Positions 12,382 through 24,184 of a DNA stretch of 64,000 nucleotides are shown piece after piece; the first letter of the stretch is position 1, and each line of letters opens with the position of its first letter. Source of the stretch: Theocolax elegans (lineage: Eukaryota > Arthropoda > Insecta > Hymenoptera > Cerocephalidae); assembly GCA_026168455.1 (NCBI GenBank), contig CM047426.1:37077175-37141174 (forward strand), written 5' to 3'. The notes beneath the pieces were generated by a model, which ran no database searches, was not told the origin of the DNA, and saw only the letters and a list, made by a program, of their open reading frames with translations. Both the position numbers and the translations under genes were made by a program.

Positions 12382-14500
12382 AAGCGTAAAAAGTATTCTT
12401 TCGTGGTTTGAATCTGATGCGCGATCTAGAAATCGTTCATCCACCGAATAACGTGTTCCTTTTTTCAAGCCGAAAAACCTCAAGTTTATATCAATTTACT
12501 AAGTAGAAAGCATAAAGGAAATATGCTATAATATTCAACGCCAGCGACCTGAGCTCATTTTGTTTACGGTACTATTTTGCGATACTTTCTATCGCAGATT
12601 ATTCATCGTCAAGACGATGCATTCGTTTGATCATGTAACTTTGCAATAATTTTTTATCGTTACAATTTGCATTATCGGTTGCTTGTATCAATCTTATTTT
12701 GACTATGCCACTGAGAATATAGATGTTAAATAAACTGTTTTTTTATTGTAATAATTGTCTATAATAATAACTATATTGCAAAATAACATTTCAGATTCAG
12801 AGCTTTGTGTAACTAATAAAAGAATAATATAAAGTATGATTGGGAAAAATGTATGGTTGTAAATGTATAAAACTGAGAATAATTTTAATCACTGAGGAAA
12901 GAATTTACTTGATACTAAGATATTTATTACTAGTCAGCAAATCTAGCGGTTACATTTGTTAACAGTTAAAAATATTATCTTATTAATATCATATATAAAT
13001 ACTTTTTTCAGTGCTCTAATTATTAGTACAACCAAGACAAAATTTTTTCTTTTTTACTCGAAAATAACTATAAGCATAGTCGAGTCCTACTAATTTTTAT
13101 ATCGTTTTGCAAATTTATGTGATAACGTAGAAATACATTGAACTCTTTATAAAAAAAGGGAAACTTTGTTGTGCGAAAAAACAATCGCGTCAAGTAACGA
13201 AGCGTGCAAACCAACAAAACATGGCAAGGCGCGAAAGTTGTGTCTCATCAATCGCACCTATTTGTACACTTAGTGGTCGTCGACATTCCAATACGCTCCG
13301 TACACACGAAATTGCGACACGAGAAAGAGAGAGATAGAGAAAGAAGTTTGCGTCAGCGTAAATTATCAACGATGAATGTTCGTCGTAGCCGTTGTCGTCG
13401 CCGCGCCCGAATTTAACGAAGACACAGCAGATTGGCTTTGTCATTTGAATCGTTATGGCAATTTTCTTTGTTAATTGCCATACCTTTTTTCATTTGACGA
13501 AACGAGCTTTAGTCACAATACGCTTCAGGTCTATAAATGGGATCGCTTTCGTTCTATTTTTCGTCCTCCATTGTGTGATAGTTTCAGGAGAACAAAAATG
13601 ATCGTTTTTTTTGTATTTTTTATTCTTGCTGTTATTGTTGTCAATATTGCTATTGTTGAGTTTTAAACGGATTTCAATTACTAGACGTTTTGGTGTACTT
13701 TCAACCAACTTTTGTTGATTCAATTTTTTAACATGTATATTATTACGAATGACACATGTTGCTTAATATAATATAAATGATTTACGGTACAAAATTGTCT
13801 GTAGATGTTGTTTCGGCCACCTTGACTAGAGGGAAGGAGAATTTTGTTCAAAGCAAAATAGAGTAGATAATAATAATTGTATCCTAAATTTTTGTAGTAA
13901 CTTTAAAAAAATATTTTTTTTGCACAATGTAGCTACCTTCTTTTAATATAAGTACATTAAAATCAACTTCTAATCTATATAAGTATCTGTCTTTTATAAT
14001 TTTTCAAATCGCCGGAAATTAATTTTTTTATACAGAAGTAATTATTATAATTCATTCGACATCGTATTTTTTATTTTACTACGGCTAATAAAAGGACGCA
14101 ATAAATAATTAATACTGAATGATTTTAGACATCGATCGATAAACTATAGGTAACCAATAAATATTTGTACCGATTGCTTAATGATCATTGACGGACAATT
14201 GGCTGGAAATTACATAAACATTAATAAGTTTATAGATTACTTATTATTTCTGTATAAAATAAATCATACTAATTATGAAGAAAGTTATAAACTATAAATC
14301 TATATTTTAATTTTCCAATATAACATCTTTTTCTATATAGGCGTAGAATGTTGATAATAAAAGGAAAATATTTTCGATGGATTTCACAAGAGGGAAAGGT
14401 ATATATGCGAAACACACATGGCACGCGAATGATGGCGTATTATAGACGCAGCGGTTGACGTTAGACGTATTTTCGCTCTTTCCCCCTCTCCTCCCATCTC
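12382..14500. other. Non-coding DNA with a GC-richer patch
   Basis: No gene recognised. A CpG-richer patch lies at about 13,180-13,430 (gtcgtcgccgcgcccg and similar) and gives Arg-rich short frames on both strands. It could be regulatory, but no motif decides this. Confidence 0.4.
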
Positions 14501-14507
14501 CACCCCA

Positions 14508-14516
14508 CCTCTCTCA

Positions 14517-14548
<32 letters not shown>

Positions 14549-14577
14549 TTCTTTCTCTCTCTCTCGCTCTCTCTCGT
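14508..14577. repeat. (CT)n microsatellite
   Basis: Interrupted CT dinucleotide repeat preceded by a C-rich pyrimidine tract. It produces spurious Ser/Leu-rich (plus) and Arg/Glu-rich (minus) open frames. Confidence 0.9.
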
Positions 14578-17500
14578 GATCCCACATATACGGCGTATCT
14601 TATGCGCCGTTGGAGAAGACGACGCGTCATTTTCTTTCTCCGTGCCCCGCAGCTGTGCTGACTCAGAAAAAGATTGGTAATAATTGTCGGGGATTCGACT
14701 ATGCTGAAAAAATTACTCAAGAGGGTTAATTGAAAATTCGTCTTGATCTGATGGGTTCTCATAGAGATGACGCGAAATTAACTAGTGTCTTTTAAATAAG
14801 TTTAATTTTTCGGACGCTATTGCACGCTTGGGTCATTAACCTTGATATCCACCTAGTAAGATACAGGAAATGAAGGTGATACTTACGGGGAGAGTACTTA
14901 ATTTTATCAATGAGTAACGGATTTTGTTTCGACCTTAAGAGATGATTTTTTGCATAACGGTACGAGGAAAACCATGATGTGCAGTTTCAAATGCCTTTTA
15001 TATACAAAATTTTACACCCTATTCCAAACAAATTTGAAAATAAGTCACGACTACTTTAATTTATTGTTTCAATTAGTTAAAATAGCGACTATAATGGGAA
15101 GCCGTGACATATATATATATGTACACACATATATAAGATTTTTTAAAAAAAATAAAGAATACATACACAAATAAAGAATTCAATATTTCAATATTTGTAT
15201 TATTTAGATCAGTGATTGCTTAAAATAATCATCGACATATTAATAAATTCTCTCTGGTATGAAACTGGTATGAAACTGTTAAAAATGTGAAAAATTCAAG
15301 ACATGTTTGTATAAAATCTAAGTTTACGATGATTTGAAGTTTCATACGCAATCTTCAAAAATTTACACGCGGAAAATTATAAAAATTTCTTTATATACAT
15401 TATAATAATTTTCTTGGCAACGTTAATGCGGTATTGTAATCGATCACTGCATAATTAAAATTAATGTATGTTACAATTTTTCTCACGTTCCATAGCTTTT
15501 GTTAAATTTCTTATTTGGATAAATAAAATACGAATTTACTTATAACTATTAAATTAATGGTTATTTTGTACAAATAAACATTCTTCCAAAAGCTATATAT
15601 TGCTTTGATTTGCCTTGCTTTGAATTTATATTATTAAAAAGTTTAAAGTGTAAATGAAATATATGCGTGTATTACTAAAGAACGTATTTAACGAACTAAT
15701 CAAACTCAATAGTCTGGGGTAAAAAATTAGACAAATGTAACAAGTAATAGAGAAAGGGCTTGTGAATTGTCTCCTTTCAAGATATGTAGCTATGGCGAAA
15801 TGTACATTTAGTTGTGTGCGAGAACGAAAGGGAAAATTGCTGCCGGGTTACGATCACGAATTTTCATTCTAATCGTATTGCGTGGCAATTGTAATTCAAT
15901 CGACCGATTTATAAACTCGAGTTGGTGACGCGTTCACGAGATTTTGCTGGTCCGATCATTCTTCTTTTGCGCATATACTTAAATATAAATCTACGAGACG
16001 ACCCATATCATTTTTTCTGTAATAAACATCCTACCTGAAGACGAATATTAATTTTGCACCTTATTGTTCGCAATGTTCATTATAAATCTGTAACATATTT
16101 ATCTATTTTTTTAATTATTATAATCAATTTGACTAAATAAAATGATAAAAGCCATATTACTTATTAAGGACCTTATATATTTACCTACCTCTGATTATTA
16201 AAAGTTCTTGCTACATGGAAGTTGAAATGAAAGCTAACATTCTAATTTTAAAAATTAATTAAGCAATTAATTCGTACACACTAACATTCTCCGTATTACA
16301 AAATAATGTTCACAATTTGAAATAAAACCTTAGATCAAAGCTTATATATTCGTGTATGTTACACATGTAAACTCTATCGTGTCAAAGTAAAAAATAGCCT
16401 CGAATATATCGCACACATTATACATTGCATATGTCAAATAATGCGCACATATCGGTGAACTCAACTGATTTACTACGCATTGTTTTGAAAAACTTGTATA
16501 TCACGTGAATTACCAATCACTTTCAGGAGTCTCTAAATATCTAGCTAATTAATTCTTTCTGATAAGACTGGCACGGCCCGCACATCAAAACCTACCCTTC
16601 GATATATGTATGCGTAAATCCAGTCATCCAGTGACTGGGCATCGATATTATTAATAAATTTTTTTTTTTTCGTCTTTTATTCAACAAACTTGCAAATTTC
16701 ATACAAACCGTGCCATATCCACTTTTGCAAATAATTAATTACTTCTTTAATTAAATACTCCATTATTAATTCATAATTCTTTTTTGATTTATGAATTAAA
16801 CTCGTCTTTAATTCACAAATCATCATTTTTGATTTTTTAATTGAAATCATCCTAAATTCACAAATTATTTTTAATTTAGTTTAAATTATTTTATTAATAT
16901 TATAAATTCTTACATTATAGTATATTATAATACATTATTAATTTTATTATCTTAATATTTTAGAGTTTCATTAAAACATTACAAATGATTTATAAATTAA
17001 AGGCGAATATGATTCATAAATCAAAAATGAATTATGATTTATAGATTGATGCAATTAATTTTTTGGTAACTCTGGTCATATCCAACCATCTCTATAAAAA
17101 ATATAGCAACTTTTACTGTATTATGTGGCAAATTTTATTCAGACATATATTTTGTTCTGGTCTCGCTGTACGAAAGATTTCCTGTCTTCTTTGCAATTGA
17201 AAAATATATTACCGAAGCCTTACAGAACGATCGTAAAGTTACGTCGTCGACTTAGTTACAATGTACATAACTTATGCTTTTGCGCGTCACAAGAGACTTA
17301 ACAACGATTTGATTAGTCTTTGGATATATACGTAGACTCCCAGTGGACAATTTTTTATACTGATAAAGTCAGATTTTACAAGATTTTTAAAATTGTTCAG
17401 TTTTATTTGTATACAAGTACCGAGAATACAGTTACGGTCGAATCTCGATTGATGCTTGTATAACTAATATTTGAGCACCATATAACACAACTATAGAACG

Positions 17501-17760
17501 GTAAATTTGATTCAAGGACAAGCTTGACCGGTCATCCGTAAATCGATCTGATGTATCTGCTAATTCGATCCAAAGCCAAAGTATGAAATATTGATTCTGA
17601 CTTTTCACCCCGTGATTCGTATTATTATAAGAACAAGCAAAAATTTGATATACGACTGCGTGTGTGTATCCACGAATTGCATTCCATGCGCGTTGCGTTA
17701 AGTAAGCGAAATATCCTTGCCCGTTGAACGTGTTGCAATGAACATACCACGACTCCCTCC
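14578..17760. other. Non-coding intergenic DNA
   Basis: AT-rich with no supported gene. A degenerate inverted repeat lies at about 16,735-17,065, in which ttcataattc...gatttatgaatta pairs with tgattcataaatc...gaattatga. It may be an old foldback element. Confidence 0.45.
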
Positions 17761-17761
17761 C

Positions 17762-17764
17762 CCC

Positions 17765-17804
<40 letters not shown>

Positions 17805-17816
17805 TCTCTCTCTTCT
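17762..17816. repeat. (TC)n microsatellite
   Basis: A near-pure TC run following a C tract. It accounts for the Ser/Leu-rich and Arg/Glu-rich frames on the two strands here. Confidence 0.9.
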
Positions 17817-18584
17817 TATACGTTTATTCACGGTTACTAATTGAAAGAAATGGAAATTATACGTTTAATTTCATAGACGCTGATGAGATATCTTTTATGG
17901 ATTTCTGTCATTGTAATATTTATGTGAACTAAGCTATATAATTGTTTCTCTTTTTTCAATTTCATGTAAAATTTCTTGTTGAGTATTTATAAATATTTAT
18001 TGCGTAATGATATAACTATTTGTGTTAAGGAAACAATTACTGATCAATATATAGAAATAAGAAAAAAATCATTAAACATTTAAACAAAATGTAGTAACTA
18101 ACTATACTACTATAACTAAATCACTGTAATACAATTTACTAGCGCCTTAAGTTAATTTTATTTAATTTTTTTAGTAAGACGCTTGAGTAGATTTTACTAA
18201 CATTTTCAAAAATTATCCATGTATAATATATAATCTCAGTCTTTCCGAACCTTTTATTTTCCTTTCAGTAATTCTTATTGAATTGTCCAATAACTTAATA
18301 ACAACGTTTTCATATATTTTTATTTCTAATTTATCAATTTAAAATACTGCAATTTGATTATTCGCTGATGCTTCCAAACAAGAATTACACATTTTTTGCA
18401 CAAAAATTGATTGTTGCGAATTGTAATCGCATACGATAATGTTATTTTCTATATACACGTATACACAGACAAAACTCAAAGAAAACCCATCCTATCCTCA
18501 AAATTTCCCCAGTATTTTCCCCAGAGCGCACATGTTGGCTGTAAATACATTATAAGTCGAATTCATCTATTATTGTACACGATT

Positions 18585-18710
18585 ATGAAACTTTTCCGCT
18601 CATTATTATTTTTATTACTATGTTTCAAAACAATTGGTTTATTTCAAGTGGACGCATCGTTTAGAGATTATCACCGATATCATAAAGCGCTTGAAGACGT
18701 AAATATTTAG
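18585..18710 (+). CDS. Possible small secreted peptide or orphan first exon
   Basis: A 41-codon frame that starts MKLFRSLLFLLLCFKTIG, a convincing signal-peptide shape (basic n-region, Leu-rich core, cleavage plausible after VDA at about residue 24). The remainder is 17 residues with an FRDYHRYHKALED core. A possible donor (GAC|gtaaat) at 18,698-18,699 would make this a first coding exon. The FR-x-YHRY spacing recalls the start of M14B metallocarboxypeptidase domains, but no following exon with zinc ligands was found downstream. It may be chance; I cannot assign a function. Confidence 0.25.
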   Translation: MKLFRSLLFLLLCFKTIGLFQVDASFRDYHRYHKALEDVNI

Positions 18711-21085
18711 CACAACGCATCCTTTGTTCAGGTAAAACCATAAACCATCTACCGAGGTGGCCAATTCGAGTCCGAACAAGTTAAAACTAAGGTTATGCGT
18801 CTAAAGGAGGAGCTTGTTTCAAGTAAACGTTGATTTGTTTAGATTTAGCCAATAGGGTTACAATATTTAGGTTCATTATGCTCACACTAGACGGAGCCAA
18901 GGAAATTGTCATTATGCGTCCACAAATTTGTTAAACAGATAGTTAGTTATAATCGAACGGTCAAACGGAGAGGTTCACCCTCTTACTTGTAACTATTAGT
19001 TAAAATAAACTTGTCACAACACACTTCGGAGTTTATTCATTTTCACCGATCTAAAGGTGCATCCGATTACTTTCGCGTGCACAGCATATCTACATACTCA
19101 AAATATTTGAGCCTCTGCGAGATACGCCATTTCAAATTCAAACATTGATGATTCGACTTGAATTGATAAGTCAAGTAAACAGAGGAAACTTAAAAATTAG
19201 GATTTACGGAACATTTCAATTTTATTAATTAATACTAACATAAGTTACAAAAGAAAATATTAATTATTAGTACCAATTTACCAAGTTACCATGTAAATTC
19301 AAAGTTGAGTTTCAAATATTTATTATATGTAACAAAATGTTATAAAATAATTTATATTGAAATTTATAATAGTGAAATTCAGAATTTTTACATCAATTAC
19401 TTAGTAATATTATTATATAATTGCACAACATATTTTATAATAACACATATACAGAACTTTAATCTATGTGTTACATAATTTCAAAGAACTCACTAATGTT
19501 TATTTTCCAAAAATAAATAATAATTTTTAAAACAACTCGCTGTTATACATCAAAGTAGAAGTACATAAATACGGTTATTATGTAACAATATCCCGAATTA
19601 AGGAAATGTTCTCTATGACGATGTAAATGAATTTTTCCAAAGAAAAAATATAATAAACAAATTGCCTAGTTCCTGAAAAAAGTAAATGGAATAATTAACG
19701 AATCAGATATTTTAAAGCAACGATAAAAAATTCAACATATACGAATAAACATTTTATCTCACTTTTAATTAATTGATCGATTTAGCACACGTGATCGCAA
19801 AGCTCCTTATGCCTTTGTAATTCAATATACTCTATACACTCACCGTCCCTCTCTCTTTCTTCAACTCGAGATTATCACCTCGGCTTTTCCGTAGATAAAT
19901 AGCCGTTTTACGTGGGAATTTTCATGTGTACGAAGGATTATTTTCTAGATCAATTATTGCGTATATATACGTATGTACATAATTTTTTTTTTATTTTTAT
20001 GGGAATCGGTCGTGCACGATTTATCGATGTAAATATGTATATATATATATATGGCTATCTCTGACACTTGGTTTACGTATAGGTATGTGTATTCGCTCGC
20101 CTTGACGAGACTAAACCAATCCAATTCCGGTTTCAAGGGCTTGGCAGTGACGTAATACTTGTTTATCGTACAGGAAACTTGCACGGCTCGTCATTTTTTA
20201 TACAGTTTCCTTCATTTATATGAAAAGTTGATTTATTTTCCGAGTTCTTGGATATTGTATTTGTGTTATGGGAAATAAGCATATTGATTCAACATTTTAT
20301 GGTCCAAGCGACGGTTATACGCATAGGGTGTCTCTGTATTTAATTTTTAAATATTATAAAAGTTTCATAATCAATTCATTATTTTCATAATAAAGTGTTG
20401 TAATTGAAAATACGATTTATTTTCTATTTTTTAACGCATATATACTCGCATGAAAATGAAATTGATTTAATTAAGTTCGAATTTATGGTTCAAAAATTAA
20501 CTTTTTACAAGTAATATAGAATTTTAAATAATTTTAATATTGACTGTATGATGTAAATTTGTTAAGCAAATTTTGACCTTCGAACAGTAAAAATAAAACC
20601 TGTAAAAATTCTATATATATACGCGCAATTACCATATCGGCAAACATTATTATTCAACAAAAAAAATTTAAATACGTCCTAATTTTTCAGTGACTAATGT
20701 AATTTTACATCCATGCCTATCTTTAAAAATAAAACTTAATATAATTCAATGAAAAGTTTAAATTAAAATTGCACGTAGTCGATATATATGTAATAGATAT
20801 TAAGTTTAAACCTTCGTATTTATATTCAACTTAAAAAAATCTTTTTGCAGAATATCGCAAACTTACTTGTCACGCAGATATTCATATCGGAAAGGAAACA
20901 TTCGTCTTGGGAATTCAAATAATATATCATCTCGAAGTAACTCGGTTACCTTTCATGTCAAAGGTCGTCGGTACATAATCCCTAGTTAAAATCCTAGTCA
21001 TTCTGTTAGTTGTTAAATAACAAAAAATGGAAGAGTGGAATGGAATGTGCGCATTTTTAATTAGTGAAACGTTGCTATTACATAC
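18711..21085. other. Non-coding intergenic DNA
   Basis: AT-rich, no supported gene. A short (TA) run lies near 20,037-20,052. Confidence 0.5.
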
Positions 21086-21086
21086 A

Positions 21087-21297
21087 CGGAGAAAAATATT
21101 CGTTTATGTGCAGTTGCTATACTCTTGAGGAAAGGCAGGACAAACTGCCAGAATGAGAAAAAATTGCTATACTGTATGGTAAAATTTAATGTGTATGTAT
21201 ATATACTAATTTTTGATAGCAACTTCTATTAAATTTTACTATAACTATAACAATTTTTTCTTATTCTGACAGTTTGTCCTGCCTTTCCTAAAAAATC
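21087..21297. mobile_element. Truncated foldback element, CACGGAGAAAAA end
   Basis: Inverted arms are visible: aggaaaggcaggacaaactg pairs with cagtttgtcctgcctttcct, followed by the paired gagaaaaaattgctata / tataacaattttttc. The left terminus CACGGAGAAAAAT resembles the CACTCAG-ended element at 4741. The matching right terminus is not seen; the next element starts within a few bases, so this copy may have been cut by it. Confidence 0.6.
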
Positions 21298-21301
21298 TTA
21301 A

Positions 21302-22200
21302 AATGCACCAAATTTTGGGTACACATTACAAATGTTTTTTAGAAAACAAAGAAACAATTTTAGGTACTGGAATCTATTTGCTCAAAAGTTATTCTAACCT
21401 CAAAAAGTGGATATTTCCATGTTTTTTTTCAATATTAGCTGGGTTTACCGCTATATCTATCAACTATTACTATAGAACATTACATGTAACATTCGTTGCT
21501 AATAATGTCTAGAATTTATCCTTCTGGGTTAGAATTTCTAATCTCAAGGTCAATGTTACATAAACTGCATGCTAATATTCAACTTGAAAAAAGTGTAAGT
21601 AAGCCACAGTTGATTTTTTTATCCTAAAGTCTAAAAAAAAGCTTGAAGCAATAACTTTTCAATGGTCTGTAGCATTTTTATGGCCTTCAATTCTGTAAAA
21701 AGTTATGATAATTTAAAAAAAGACAAAAAATTCACAAGAATTAGTATGATAATTCCCATTTAAATTTTTTAAAAAATTTCGTGTTTCTTTTAATTATTAT
21801 AACTTTTTACAGAATTGAAGGCCACAAAAATGCTACAGACTATTTGAAAGGTATTGCTCCCAACTTTCTTTTAAACTTTTGGATAAAAAGATCAATTGTG
21901 GCGCACTTACACTTTTTTCAAGTTGAATATTAGCATGTAGTTTATGTAACATTGACCTTGAGATTAGAAATTCTAACCCAGAAGGATAAATTCTAGACAT
22001 AATTAGCAACGAATTTTACATATAATGTTCTGTAGTAACAGTTGATAGATTTTGAGTTAAACAGCAGGTGTTGAAAAAAACTAGAAAAAAATTCACTTTT
22101 TGAGGTTAGAATAACTTTTAAGCAAATAGATTCCAGCACCTAAAAATTTTTTCTGTTTTCTGATAAACATTTGCAATGTGTACCCAAAATTTGGTGCATT
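21302..22200. mobile_element. 0.9-kb near-perfect palindromic element, TTAA duplication
   Basis: Almost the whole unit is two inverted arms of about 430-450 bp around a short centre near 21,750. AATGCACCAAATTTTGGGTA at the left pairs with TACCCAAAATTTGGTGCATT at the right, and ttctgggttagaatttctaa, aaggtcaatgttacataaac and ggccttcaattctgtaaaaa recur inverted. TTAA flanks it at 21,298-21,301 and 22,201-22,204. It has no transposase. Transcribed through, it would give one very long hairpin RNA. Confidence 0.85.
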
Positions 22201-22207
22201 TTAAAAT

Positions 22208-24184
22208 TTTGATCGGACCACTTCACGTGGAATATCTCATAAATATAGATTTAGATTTTTTTATTAATTATTTTATTTATTGTAATCTAAACTGTTGTTA
22301 TCTAATCTGACAGTTTGTACTTTTTTAAAAATTACAATTGTACCCGATATTTTATTTCTTCTTCAAGCTATTTATGCTACTTTTGTACAAATTGGTTGCG
22401 TTTGCTTGGTCAAGATTCATTTAGACTTATTTAAACATATAAAGAGTTTTTTTCGCATAGAAATTTTTTTACGTTTTTGTTTACAAATTTTCGTGAAAAA
22501 CAAATGAAAAACAATGAGAATTCGTTGTTGTTATATACATTTAATTACGACATATTTCATTTTTATAGAATGTATTACTTTACATAGTTTTGGTACGTGC
22601 TTTTTTATTATTTCATTTTTAAAATGGTTAACACATTTTAAGCGTCGTAATATCGTGCGAGATAATGACTTGTTTATATTAAAAATGCTAATATAGCGCA
22701 ACAATCAATCTAATAATATAGTACATTCGCTGATCGTAAAGAATGCATACATGTATTGTAACCTATTCTTCATAACTGCACCCAAATTTTATCGTAAAAT
22801 GACGAGTGAGCAGTTTAATCTGAAGATATAGTACCGCCTAGAGGATATAACTAACGATACCGCTAAGTAAAAGGACAATAAACTAGTTGCACATGTGCAT
22901 AATATGTTTTCCTACTTGAAGGGTGTTCTCCGACAATTTCTGAGTTGTACTTTGATCTCTCGGTGAATCACAAATACGATAGACCTAGGTGTTAACAGTG
23001 ACCTACAGTTAACAGTTACGGTCACTAACGACAACGCTACATCCAGCTCCGTTGACTTTATCACCGATGCAGTTAAACGATTTGCTTTCCATGCAGTGAA
23101 AACCGTCGATTGCCCAGACTCAAGTAGGGCGATCGAGCACGATCGATGGCATATATAATTATATGCGTAGCGATTGTTGCTCGCCCAAACATTCGCGGTA
23201 TTGTGTGTACGTTTGCGTGTGTTAAGTGTACGCGGGAGAGCGAGAGACCGTATGATACCGGAGAAATCTGAACCTACTACTCAAAACGTTATACGTAGAA
23301 AATATTATCTTTATTAGGTGAAAATTTATTTCATGATAAAGTATGAAGTAAATATTTTATAGAATAGCATATATATATACCTATATCTGACTCTTACCGG
23401 CCGTGCAATATAGGTTAATTATTACCTATATTCTAAAATGTATAATATTTTATGGGCAGTCCAAATGCAGAGGCACTAGATTATTAAATAATTTATCTCA
23501 CTGTAAAGACTAAACTCAACAGATAAACGACATCTCCAAACAATTTTGTTACTTGATAGTAAAAACTTTTGAGCACGATAAATTATTCTGTAATCCAGTA
23601 CCTAGTCTATATATATACTTAATAATTTAACTAGTTTTATTTATTTGAAAAATTAATTAAATAAAAGGTAATAGTATGTTATCTCATTTAATATTGAAAA
23701 ATATTTAAATTGGTTAACTTTGTCAATTTTTTATAAGAGACAAATTAGAAAGTGAAAAATTTAATTTTTTAGGATGATTTGACTAAAATATTGTAAGGTT
23801 TCTACTCGGGATGTACTGTACAAAAGTGGTTTAAAAAGTACATTCTGCTGTTGTATTTTTGGTATGTAGGTTGTATTGTAGGTTTTCATTATCAGTCGTA
23901 ATTCAAAATTATAACTTTATTATTATTGTAAATTGTTTATTTCAATTAGAAAGCATGAAACATGATACGTGATCACTTTTGTTTATTACTATTATCATCT
24001 AAAGAATTTGATAATTTTTTGGTTAAATTGAATGTTTATGTGAAGTTCAATTTTTGAATTGCAAATTGCAAATTGAATAAAAAATGTTCTTTTTCGCATT
24101 ATTTTCAATTTATAAAGAACTGCTAAAAGTTTTGCAACAAATGTTATATGAATGTTATATAAATGACTGATCTTTTTTTTTCAG
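22208..24184. other. Upstream region of CLIC exons; GC-richer patch at 22.9-23.3 kb
   Basis: No exon could be identified. The stretch 22,900-23,270 is less AT-rich than its surroundings, holds a TATA-like tatataattatatg at about 23,151 and could be a promoter. The CLIC first exon (expected to end in a Lys codon before a phase-0 intron) was searched for here by eye and not found. Confidence 0.35.

Noticed and set aside
13190..13444. Arg-rich frames on both strands
   Set aside because: Mirror products of a GC-richer, cgtcgtcg-type sequence; no conservation evidence.
14384..14762. Arg/Glu-rich and Ser/Leu-rich frames
   Set aside because: Direct translations of the (CT)n microsatellite.
17625..17932. 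Arg/Glu-rich and Ser/Leu-rich frames
   Set aside because: Direct translations of the (TC)n microsatellite.
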